Below are positions 1 through 10,015 of a stretch of 64,000 nt of DNA, one piece after another (the first letter of the stretch is position 1; each line of letters opens with the position of its first letter). This DNA comes from Cepaea nemoralis (taxonomy: Eukaryota; Mollusca; Gastropoda; Stylommatophora; Helicidae): positions 186,001-250,000 of the forward strand of contig JACEFZ010027946.1 in assembly GCA_014155875.1 (NCBI GenBank). The letters are read 5' to 3'. The translations under genes and the position numbers were made by a program. Under the pieces are notes generated by a model. It was not told the DNA's origin. It did not search any database and was given only the letters and a program-made list of their open reading frames with translations.

Positions 1-437
1 CCCTCAACAGTAATTTACATAAACAAAAGTTAACTACCGGCACTATGGTATACTTGTTCAGTTATTATTCTCCCTCAACAGTAATTACATAAACAAAAGT
101 TAACTACCGGCACTATGGTATACTTGTTCAGTTATTATTCTCCCTCAACAGTAATTTACATAAACAAAAGTTAATTACCATCACTATGGTATACTTGTTC
201 AGTTATTATTCTCCCTCAACAGTAATTTACATAAACAAAAGTTAACTACCGGCACTATGGTATACTTGTTCGGTTATTATTCTCCCTCAACAGTAATTTA
301 CATAAACAAAAGTTAACTACCGGCACTATGGTATACTTGTTCAGTTATTATTCTCCCTCAACAGTAATTTACATAAACAAAAGTTAACTACCGGCACTAT
401 GGTATACTTGTTCAGTTATTATTCTCCCTCAACAGTA
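1..437. repeat. 71-bp tandem array (about 6 copies)
   Basis: A unit of 70-71 bp repeats about six times. Each copy contains CCCTCAACAGTAATTTACAT and, further on, CACTATGGTATACTTGTTC. Copies differ by single substitutions and one 1-base deletion. The array is cut by the left window edge. No coding frame. Confidence 0.95.
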
Positions 438-584
438 AAACTCAAACCCAAACAATCAGCGAGTGCATCAACAATGCAAGACAAGAAAAGACACAATACA
501 GTACTAGATAAGACTAGACAATGCAAGAAAAAAAAAATAAAAGAAGAAAATAAGAAATACAAGATCAAAAAATAAAAAGGCAAT
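438..584. other. A-rich spacer, no gene
   Basis: A-rich sequence with loose ACAAGA/AATACA motifs, similar in style to the array at 2.2-5.1 kb. No ORF or element end is recognised apart from the LINE tail that starts just to the right. Confidence 0.5.
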
Positions 585-2180
585 ACAGTTGAGTTGAGTT
601 AAGAACCGATATCACTGCACTCAGGACATGCCCATATGTGCTTCGTCCCCTCGTTCAACAGCCAGCGAAGAGTCATACTACTAATCACTCCTACCGCTAT
701 CTGATTTAAAGTTCTCCTGGTCTTCCCTGTTTTGAGATTCTTCCAGAACCCCTACCGATCCAAGCAATCTCATTCTTTCCACATATGGGTTCTCAATCTG
801 TTCCTCCGCCTTCTCCACCTGGACCCACAAGCGCATGATCACCTCCCCCTTGTCCAAAGGCAATCTACCACCAAGAGGTGCATTCCCTGCTAGCCTATCA
901 GCCTGTTCATTCTCCCGTACCCCCCGCATGGCCAGGGCAAAATATCCATACAACTCTCACAATTTGTGACCTCTGAAGCGACAACAGCCATTCCACACTA
1001 AACATTCATTTCTCCACCTTACTAAGCATACTCTTTGAATCCGTAATGAATACAATGTGTGTTGGACACACTCCTCTAACCAACGGAATGCCGCTGTTAC
1101 TGCTTCCAACTCCATTCTCATGCTGAAGGTCGTAGTCTCAAATGCCAGAACCTCCTTTTCAAGACTCGTCCATTAGCCTTTGCAATGAAACCCCAACCAA
1201 TACGTCTGTTTCTCACCACTGATCATCCATCGGTGTAGATGACTGTCACCTTGATGTGTGTTGCTTTGGATCAGTTGTTGCACTTCAAACTCAGTTCGGC
1301 CCGCTGTCCATTCTCTGCACTCACGACCTAGTGTTACTATTACATTGTGCCAGTCCGTCATGTCTTCCGGAACTTCAGCCCACTCTCTTTCACGATTGAT
1401 GGTCTCTAGATCACACACCTGACTTATAGAAAGTTCCGCCTGTGCCATCCAGTACCTGCCTCGTCTTAGCCTATAACTCTTGACCATATTCATGCCTTCA
1501 TGCAGGGGGTGATCCCTGTCTGCAGCAACTCTCAGGTACAATTTGGCCTGAAGGACCCAGTGCCTACCCGCCATTATTGGTGGCGCCAGGATATGCCTCA
1601 TGCATATAATTGGCGTGTCCTTTGTGAATTCCAGGATTACCCACATGGGAGCATTCTGTTTTCGCACCAACCTTTCAAGCTGGCTCTTTGATACTGTCAG
1701 CAGCCCCAAACCATACTCAATGAAAGCAATTATTAACTGCTGAAAGAGCCTGTAAAGCATTCTCTGCTCTACCCCGGTTGCTGCCATCACCATCAATGCA
1801 TTAAGTCCCCTACCAGCCATCACCACCAAAGCCCCCCCCCACCCACCCCCCCCCCTCCATGTGATCCTTAAAAGACAAACACCTGTCAAAGGTGATACTC
1901 AAGTACTTCAATTTAATCTCTCTACTAAGAGGACATCTATTCAATATAATACCTGAGACATCTGCCTTGACGATCCGGTTATCCAGGGAGTACCACACAA
2001 CCGATGCCTTGTCTGGGTTTATAACGTCCCCAGAGTCCCTGCCCCACTCCGCCACCCTGTTTACTGCCACCTGTAAGTCTTCAGCCAAACTGGCCCTGTC
2101 TCTGCCCTGTCTGTACACCAGCACATCATCTGCAAATGTCAAGATTCGACCCACACCTGGTGCCTCATCTTGTCTTATAT
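585..2180 (-). pseudogene. 5'-truncated non-LTR retrotransposon with RNase H (family 1)
   Basis: Read on the minus strand, this starts just before reverse transcriptase motif C (FADD at 2125-2136, followed by VLVYRQGRD). It continues through the post-RT region (IEYGLGLLTVSKSQLERL; LYLRVAADRDHPLHEGMNMV). It then enters a broken RNase H domain: VIYTDG near 1230, MRMELEAVTAAFRWLEE near 1100, and NEQADRLAGNAPLGGRLPL near 870-920. It ends with a CPECSD motif and a (TCAAC)n tail at about 585-600. RT motifs upstream of FADD and any endonuclease are missing, so this is a dead fragment. RNase H after the RT suggests the I/Nimb-like group. Frameshifts and stops are present. The 5' truncation point abuts the ACAAGACAATAC-type repeat region. 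Confidence 0.85.
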
Positions 2181-2790
2181 TGTATTGTAAGGCAATACGA
2201 TACAAGATAAGAAAAGGCAATACGATATAAGACAATAAAAGACAATACAATACAAGACAATAAAATACAATACAAGACAAGACAAGACAAGAAAACGTAC
2301 TAATATACAAGACAATACAATACAAGAAAAGACACGGCAATACAATACAAACCAAGAAAGTGCAATACAATACAAATCAAGAAAAGGCAACGCCATTACA
2401 AGACTGGAAAAGGCAGGTATTGCAAGAAAGGGGATAACAGGACAATGCAAGGCAAGCAAAAACAGAAGAAAGGACAGTAAAAGACATGAGAAAACATACC
2501 AGAAAGAACAGTAAAAGACGAGAAAGCTACACAATAAAGGACAGTAATATACATGAGAAAACAATAGAAGAACGACAGAAAAAGACATGAGAAAACAATA
2601 CAAGAAAGGACATTAAAAGACGAGAGAACTACACAAGAAAGGACAGTAATATACACGAGAAAACAATTCAAGAAAGGACAGTTAAAGACATGAGAAAACT
2701 ACACAAGACAGTACATTAACAGAGAGAAATTATACAAGAAAGGACAGTAAAAGACATGAGAAGATCAGCCAAGAAAGGACAGTAATACAC
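2181..2790. repeat. Degenerate ACAAGA/CAATAC tandem region
   Basis: Diffuse low-complexity repeats built from ACAATACAAGA, GACAGTAAAAGACATGAG and similar blocks of about 30-55 bp. It merges to the right into the regular 32-bp array. The minus-strand frames are Cys/Ile/Leu/Phe-rich repeats with no sign of selection for coding. Confidence 0.8.
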
Positions 2791-5165
2791 ATGAGAAAAC
2801 AATACAAGACAGGACAGTTAAAGAGAGAAAACAATACAAGACAGGACAGTTAAAGAGAGAAAACAATACAAGACAGGACAGTTAAAGAGAGAAAACAATA
2901 CAAGACAGGATAGTTAAAGAGAGAAAACAATACAAGACAGGACAATTAAAGAGAGAAAACAATACAAGACAGGACAATTAAAGAGAGAAAACAATACAAG
3001 ACAGGACAATTAAAGAGAGAAACAATACAAGACAGGATAGTTAAAGAGAGAAACATACAAGACAGGACAATTAAGAGAGAAAACAATAACAAGACAGGAC
3101 AATTAAAGAGAGAAAACAATACAAGACAGGACAATTAGAGAGAAAACAATACAAGACAGGACAATTAAAGAGAGAAAACAATACAAGACAGGACAATTAA
3201 AGAGAGAAAACAATACAAGACAGGACAATTAAAGAGAGATAACAATACAAGACAGGACAGTTAAAGAGAGAAAACAATACAAGACAGGACAGTTAAAGAG
3301 AGAAAACAATACAAGACAGGACAGTAAAGAGAGAAAACAATACAAGACAGGACAGTTAAAGAGAGAAAACAATACAAGACAGGACAATTAAAGAGAGAAA
3401 ACAATACAAGACAGGACAATTAAAGAGAGAAAACAATACAAGACAGGATAGTTAAAGAGAGAAAACAATACAAGACAGGACAATTAAAGAGAGAAAACAA
3501 TACAAGACAGGACAATTAAAGAGAGAAAACAATACAAGACAGGACAATTAAGAGAGAAACATACAAGACAGGACAATTAAAGAGAGAAAACAATACAAGA
3601 CAGGACAATTAAAGAGAGAAAACAATACAAGACAGGACAATTAGAGAGAAAACAATACAAGACAGGACAATTAAAGAGAGAAAACAATACAAGACAGGAC
3701 AATTAAAGAGAGAAAACAATACAAGACAGGACAATTAAAGAGAGATAACAATACAAGACAGGACAGTTAAAGAGAGAAAACAATACAAGACAGGACAGTT
3801 AAAGAGAGAAAACAATACAAGACAGGACAGTAAAGAGAGAAAACAATACAAGACAGGACAATTAGAGAGAAAACAATACAAGACAGAACAGTTAAAGAGA
3901 GAAAACAATACAAGACAGGACAGTTAAAGAGAGAAAACAATACAAGACAGGACAGTTAAAGAGAGAAAACAATACAAGACAGGACAGTTAAAGAGAGAAA
4001 ACAATACAAGACAGGACAGTTAAAGAGAGAAAACAATACAAGACAGGACAGTTAAAGAGAGAAAACAATACAAGACAGGACAGTTAAAGAGAGAAAACAA
4101 TACAAGACAGGACAATTAGAGAGAAAACAATACAGACAGGACAATTAAAGAGAGAAACAATACAAGACAGGACAATTAAAGAGAGAGAAACAATACAAGA
4201 CAGGACAATTAAAGAGAGAAAACAATACAAGACAGGACAATTAGAGAGAAAACAATACAAACAGGACAATTAAAGAGAGAAAACAATACAAGACAGGAAC
4301 AATTAAAGAGAGAAAACAATACATGACAGGACAATTAAGAGAGATAACAATACAAGACAGGACAGTTTAAAGAGAGAAAAACAATACAAGACAGGACAAT
4401 TTAAGAGAGAAAACAATACAAGACAGGACAATTAAAGAGAGAAAACAATACAAGACAGGACAATTAGAGAGAAAACAATACAGACAGGACAATTAAAGAG
4501 AGAAAACAATACAAGACAGGACAATTAAAGAGAGAAACAATACAAGACAGGACAATTAAAAGAGAGATAACAATACAAGACAGGACACGTTAAAGAGAGA
4601 AAACAATACAAGACAGGACAGTTAAAGAGAGAAAACAATACAAGACAGGACGTAAAGAGAGAAAAACAATACAGACAGGACAATTAGAGAGAAAACAATA
4701 CAAGGACAGAACAGCTTAAGGAGAGAAAACAATACAAGACCAGGACAGTTAAAGAGAGAAAAACAATACAAGACAGACAGTTAAGAGAGAAAACAATACA
4801 AGACAGGAAGTTAAGAGAGAAAATAATATAAGACAGGACAGTTAAAGAGAGAAAACAATACAAGACAGGACAGTTAAAGAGAGAAAACAATACAAGACAG
4901 GACAGTTAAAGAGAGAAAACAATACAAGACAGGACAGTTAAAGAGAGAAAACAATACAAGACAGGACAGTTAAAGAGAGAAAACAATACAAGACAGGACA
5001 ATTAGAGAGAAAACAATACAAGACAGGACAGTTAAAGACATGAGAAAACTACACATGAAAGGACATTAAGAGAAAACAATACAAGAAAGGAAAGTAAAAT
5101 ACATGAAAAGATCAGACAAGAAAGGACAGTAAAAGATACATGAAAACAATACAAGAAAAGATCAG
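2791..5165. repeat. 32-bp minisatellite, about 74 copies
   Basis: A regular 32-bp unit; the core is AGAGAGAAAACAATACAAG, followed by ACAGGACARTTAA. The R position (A or G) separates two unit types. Rare variants (AGAGAGATAACAA at about 3240 and 3746, GACAGTAAAGAG at about 3322 and 3830) recur about 506 bp apart, showing an internal block duplication. Single-base indels become common between 4250 and 4810. Confidence 0.95.
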
Positions 5166-5421
5166 GCACATTAAGACCAAGTCTAAAATGATAAATGTGA
5201 ATTTACTGCTTTAACATAAACACAGTAGCAAAAAAAACATGTCTTAATCACATACGGACATAATTTAAATATGTTTATTTTCATACGCTTTATATAAATA
5301 TAATACATGCTAGCAAATAATTACATAAGGTTATAAAACTATTTGCCAAACATATATATGCATCAACAGATTTAACATACATATTCATTCATGTTGCAAC
5401 ACATCACAGAGTTTAATGAAT
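5166..5421. other. AT-rich unique spacer
   Basis: AT-rich sequence with no ORF, element end or RNA gene recognised. Confidence 0.5.
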
Positions 5422-6735
5422 TACCTGGGGATACGTTCTGAATCAAAGCCTAGCTTATACTGAGCACATAGACCAGGTGATAACAAAGGTCAAGCGGGGG
5501 TTGGCTGTGATGCGGGTAATGGTGGCAGGAAACTTTGAGCAGCGCCATCTATGTCTTCTATACGAGGGGCTGGTCATGTCTGTTTTTGAGTATGCAATGG
5601 CGATCCTGACTCTCAGCCGTAAGCAGATAGTAAGAATGGAAAGGATACAGAACGAAGCTATGTGCATTATTCTTGGATGTACAAGAGATACAGCATGCAG
5701 GGCGATGCAATACCTTCTTGATTTTCCAATCATTGAAGACAGAATACAAATTTGCAGAGCACGTGCATACCTCAGAGTTAACGCAAACACACACCATCCA
5801 CTGCATAGTGAAATTATGAAGGTGAAGGGCAGCAGGTTAAAAATAGGAAGGTCGTGGATGGGTCAAGCCGAAGACATTCATCAACAGGTATGTTCACTTG
5901 AGGACTTAGAACCTGGCGAGGAGTGGGTACAAGTGCCAACAGATTTCTGTACGTCTTTATCTGTTTGCTATAACTAGACAGAAAATGCAGACAAGAAAAT
6001 CCGGCTGCTGTGGAGGCGGAAACATAAGCGTTAATTTTCAAGAATTCGTTAGACGGTGATGCTGTCATTTACACAGATGGGTCAGCCATCTGACATGTGA
6101 GAAGCTCATGGGCCTTTACGGCCCAGGCCGGAGGGAGAATTGTGAAGGAGGACTCTGGTGCTTTTGTTGAGACCACAAGTAGCCTGACTATGGAGGTTAG
6201 GGCAATAAGTAAAGCAATAACATGGCTCGAGACACAGACATTCACAAGGACATGTGTCCTTAGCGACTCAATGAGCATGCTCAAGAGGATAGAGATGGGG
6301 TGGATCCGAAGAGAGTGGTTGCTGTCTCTGGAGCGGTCTCGGCTGGCAAAGATTAGTTTCATCTTTGTACCAGGGCATGTGGGAGTACAAGGAAATGAGC
6401 GGGCTGACAAGCTCGCAGGTAAGGCTACTATGGAGGGCGGACGCGCCATGGACCAGGCTGACATTCTGCATGCTCTACGAGAAGTAAGACTTTTGCGAAA
6501 ACCAAGTGATGACTGTGAATCTACAACCATGGCCAGACTGCGAGAACAGCAAATTAAAAGAGAACACTACGCAAATTAAAAGAGAACACTACGCAGGAAG
6601 CCAAAGAAGACTGATAAACCAACATAGAACTGGTGTCGTTAGCCGCTACACGCTGCGGGATTTGCTGAGGGGATCCGAGCACTTATGGACTGAATGGTTC
6701 GATGTGCAATGAAGATGATCTGTCGACTAACAGGT
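5422..6735 (+). pseudogene. 5'-truncated non-LTR retrotransposon with RNase H (family 2)
   Basis: The copy starts in the region after the RT fingers/palm (a YTEHIDQVITKVKRGL-like stretch at about 5455-5510). A frame at 5477-5977 (166 codons) covers the post-RT connection, with SVFEYAMAILTLSRKQ and CRARAYLRVNANTHHPLH. The RNase H domain follows: VIYTDGSA at about 6068, an in-frame TGA, then 6097-6579 with SSLTMEVRAISKAITWLE, VLSDSMSML and FVPGHVGVQGNERADKLAG. A 22-25 bp direct duplication at 6549-6594 breaks the frame. The last part (LINQHRTGVVSRYTLRDLL) is in another frame. The 3' end is GATCTGTCGACTAAC, a short version of the (TAAC)n tail of sister copies. No RT catalytic motif remains. Confidence 0.87.
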
Positions 6736-6879
6736 TAAAATAAAGAGTTCAATGTAAGCACATCAGATATCACAAACAGCCAAAACAAAATAAGCAAATA
6801 ACTGTTTTTTAAAAACATAGACGACCAAATATATGCATAAAGTAAAGTGAGGTTAAACATACATATCTGAATATACCTC

Positions 6880-7035
6880 AGAGTAAAACATAAAGTTTAA
6901 CACATGTGTGGCTATCACAATTTACTAACATAAGATTTAACACATATATCTGTGTCTATCACAATTTACTAACATAAGATTTAACACACATATCTGAGTC
7001 TATCAAAATTTACTAACATAAGGCTTAACATATGC
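6880..7035. repeat. 44-bp tandem repeat, about 3.4 copies
   Basis: CTATCACAATTTACTAACAT recurs at 6912, 6956 and 7000 (44-bp period). A stray partial copy lies near 7278-7300. The rest of 6736-7460 is unique AT-rich sequence with a short (CT)n at about 7189-7208; no gene seen. Confidence 0.85.
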
Positions 7036-7454
7036 ATGGCCATCAACATCATCATTATTAAGTGTCTTGCGGAGCGGCTTGGGCTATCACACTTCTCCAC
7101 ACCTTGCTATCTCCAGCGGCATGTATCAGCTCAAGTACTGACTTCCTTCCATAACACCGACTGTCAAGAATCTTTTCTCATTGTCTTCCTCTCTCTCTCT
7201 CTCTCTCACTCTTTTCACAAATCATTCCAGTTGTCACAAAACATTCTAGTTGTTGTCTTCTCATAATGTCCAAGGTATGTCTATCACAGTTTGCTAACAT
7301 AAGGTATAACTGATTCAGGGCCAAACAAAAAGTTGGTTCGTACCAAACAAAAATGGTTGTCGGAAAATGTCACAGTTATGACTTCTGTCAACTGTCATTT
7401 ACTGCCAATATAGTACCTTGCGGTGTATGGCAGAGGGGTCTTTGAGCCTGAGGA

Positions 7455-7612
7455 ATTAAGGCCGCCTGGCTAGTGCAGTCGCCGCGAACTGTGCAGGTTA
7501 GGATTTTCTTTTTGCCCCCGACAGAAAAAAAATCCCAAACCTTACAGAGGGATCGAACCCGGGTCTCCCGAATGAGAATCCGGCGTTCTAGCCACTCGGC
7601 CAGCCACTACTT
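7455..7612 (-). mobile_element. tRNA-derived SINE with a Glu-like head (SINE-E)
   Basis: On the minus strand a tRNA-like head starts at about 7610 with GGCCGAGTGGCTAGAACG (A box). The anticodon arm follows: stem CCGGA, 7-nt loop TTCTCAT, stem TCGGG. The B box is GGGTTCGATCCC. The loop gives anticodon CTC, so the head resembles tRNA-Glu, with one mismatch in the stem. A non-tRNA body containing a poly-T/A stretch and CCCGACAG-type sequence extends to about 7455. It is not a functional tRNA: the acceptor stem does not close. Single copy in this window. Confidence 0.75.
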
Positions 7613-8342
7613 CAAAGTTGTTAATATGGTAGTAGACATGTTGATTTATATATAAAACTAAAGGGGGTTGCATAGAGAAAACTACTGTATATAAGCTCAT
7701 TAGCAATAGAGTAAGTCACTTAAGACAATCAATCATCCAATGGCACTGAATCAGTTAACTGATCATAGACTGTTATTTGACCACTGTCAAGCTCGTACTG
7801 TGTCTGTGTTTATTATCTCTCACCTTTTCTCAGGAGTCATATCTACCCAACTGTTTCCATTGTGTACTGTTATACCCCGCAGCAGCCATGACTTCTCTTA
7901 TCTATTCTGATACAGATAGAGATTAATCCCTTGCCTATAAACAAATTTGTTACATTTGTTATGTGACCGTGGTAGGGTTAACAAACCCAACACTCTTGGT
8001 CCTCTGTGGACTCTCTCTGCTGTCTCCTGTTCTCAGCTTGGAGATGGCACCTGTTGGTATGAGAATTTGACACAACATATGAAGTCTCTAGCCCACATAC
8101 AACATAACTGGATTGGTACTTATGATATTTACATATATTCAATATGATTTTTTAAATATAAATAATATGATATTTAGATATATTCAATATGCTATTTAGA
8201 TATAATTTAAAAAAAGAACAAACAACAAAAACAAGAAACAGAACTACAAAAACAGAAACATGTATTTGACCACTAATTATCACATCTAAACACAACACAA
8301 CACTAGATTAGTGAGATGAGACAAAAGACCTCAAGTACTTAC
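7613..8342. other. Unique AT-rich stretch, no gene seen
   Basis: AT-rich sequence with short internal repeats of ATATTCAATATG near 8130-8200. No conserved ORF or element end is recognised. Confidence 0.5.
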
Positions 8343-8400
8343 TATGCATGTCATAAGACCTTTTCTGGCTGGGTGCTGTAGACCTCCTAGAGTCAGAGAG
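8343..8400 (-). other. Duplicate of the tail of the 9.2-kb exon, with splice donor
   Basis: On the minus strand this matches the last part of the exon at 9177-9319. Aligned codons read SRRSTAPSQKRSYDMHS against ARRTSSASSQKKSSDVPS, and both end directly at GTAAGTACTTG. An acceptor-like CTCTGACTCTAG precedes position 8386, so 8343-8386 (44 nt) could itself be an exon. It lies at the other end of the 17-bp minisatellite. I read it as an exon-end duplication; real use as an exon is untested. Confidence 0.55.
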
Positions 8401-8403
8401 TAT

Positions 8404-9175
8404 GGGACACAAGTACTTACTTATGAACAAGTACATACTATGAACAAGTACATACTATGAACAAGTACTTACTATGAATAAGTACTTACTATGAACAAGT
8501 ACTTACTATGAACAAGTACTTACTATGAATAAGTACTTACTTATGAACAAGTACACACTATGAACAAGTACACACTATGAACAAGTACACACTATGAACA
8601 AGTACACACTATGAACAAGTACACACTATGAACAAGTACACACTATGAACAAGTAAACACTATGAACAAGTACACACTATGAACAAGTACACACTATGAA
8701 CAAGTACACACTATGAACAAGTACATACTATGAACAAGTACATACTATGAACAAGTACACACTATGAACAAGTACACACTATGAACAAGTACACACTATG
8801 AACAAGTACACACTATGAACAAGTACACACTATGAACAAGTACACACTATGAACAAGTACATACTATGAACAAGTACACACTATGAACAAGTACACACTA
8901 TGAACAAGTACACACTATGAACAAGTACATACTATGAACAAGTACTTACTATGAACAAGTACATACTATGAACAAGTACTTACTATGACTAAGTACATAC
9001 TATGAACAGGTACATACTATGAACAAGTACAAGTACATACTATGAACAAGTACATACTATGAACAAGTACACACTATGAACAAGTACACACTATGAACAA
9101 GTATTCACTATAATCAAGTACATACTATGAACAAGTACACACTATAATCAAGTACATACTATGAGCAAGTACTTA
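8404..9175. repeat. 17-bp minisatellite, about 45 copies
   Basis: The unit is ACTATGAACAAGTACAC (17 bp), with variants ending in ACTT or ACAT. On the minus strand each unit contains GTACTTGTTCATAG, and the outer variants contain ATAGTAAGTAC, which matches a 5' splice-site consensus. The array abuts the splice donor of the 9177-9319 exon and is bounded on the left by a second copy of that exon end. Confidence 0.95.
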
Positions 9176-9176
9176 C

Positions 9177-9319
9177 TAGGAACATCAGAAGACTTTTTCT
9201 GGCTGGATGCTGATGATGTTCTTCTGGCGTCAGAGTCCAGATCACCATTATGGATGCTTGCTACATCATCACCATTCTTGCTGAAGCCCAGATCACAGAC
9301 GGCCGAGTCCTGTCTTGGT
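9177..9319 (-). CDS. Possible exon, Ser-rich, downstream of the RGS22-like gene
   Basis: A minus-strand open stretch of 143 nt with an acceptor (TTTGTTGTTTATTGTAG ending at 9320) and a strong donor (CCTA then GTAAGTAC, next base 9176). It enters in phase 2 and leaves in phase 1. It encodes PRQDSAVCDLGFSKNGDD, then ...DSDARRTSSASSQKK, a hydrophilic Ser/Lys-rich piece with no known domain. It could belong to an unknown downstream gene or be an alternative 3' extension of the RGS22-like gene. A weak donor (GTGAAG) overlapping the stop codon of the 20.2-kb exon would leave two bases, which fits this exon's phase. Coding status rests only on splice sites and the open frame. Confidence 0.5.
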
Positions 9320-9519
9320 CTACAATAAACAACAAAGGAGATATGAAGGTGAACAGACAATAAATTTCAATAATGTATTTGTTGGAGAAAGTTCTCTACA
9401 TATTACTGCTATATTGTTCCTGAACCCAAGGATGTGTCATGTGTGAATAAATACTGTCCAGGGTTTTTAAGCAATGCATGGTGTGTTGTTGTTAATTTTT
9501 ACATTTGTTCTCAGATAGT

Positions 9520-9865
9520 TAGTTAGTTAGTCGACAGATCATCCTCATTGCACATCGAACCATTCAGTCCAAAAGTGCTCGGATCCCCTCCTCAGCAAAT
9601 CCCACAGCGTGTAGAGGGCTAACGACATCAGTTCTGTGTTGGTTTATCAATCTTCTTTGGCTTCCTGCATAGTGTTCTTGTTTGAACACACCTCTTTTGA
9701 TTTGCTGCTCTAGCAGTCTGGCCATTGTTGTAGATTCACAGTCATCACTTGGTTCTCGCAAAAGTCTTACTTCTCGTAGAGCATTCAGAATGTCGGCCTG
9801 GTCCATGGACGCCGCCCTCCACAGTAGCCTGACCTGCAAGCTTGTCAGCCCGCATATTTGTTCTC
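9520..9865 (-). pseudogene. 3' end of a family-2 LINE
   Basis: The minus strand carries MDQADILNALREVRLLREP, CESTTMARLLEQQIKRG and GSQRRLINQHRTDVVS, then a shifted frame through the GSEHLWTEWFDVQ region. It ends in GTCGACTAACTAACTAAC, the (TAAC)n tail. Only the last third of the RNase H module remains. It is homologous to copies at 5.4, 35.6 and 57.6 kb. Confidence 0.85.
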
Positions 9866-10015
9866 AGCTTACTAAAGATATCTGGATATATATTGCAACA
9901 GACAGCACAATTATTTTAGAAATAAGTATTAAAGAAAATATGTTTATATATATGCTCAAATGTGTGTGTGGATAGAGGTATTACAAGCTTTGAGGCATCA
10001 ACAATATTTTTTCCC
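9866..10015. other. AT-rich spacer
   Basis: Short AT-rich stretch between the LINE fragment and the 18-bp array; nothing recognised. Confidence 0.4.

Noticed and set aside
6069..6530. 153-codon minus frame opposite the LINE
   Set aside because: Shadow of the RNase H frame on the plus strand.
7550..7610. Functional tRNA-Glu gene
   Set aside because: Only the head of a SINE: anticodon stem mismatch, no closed acceptor stem, and a SINE body follows directly.
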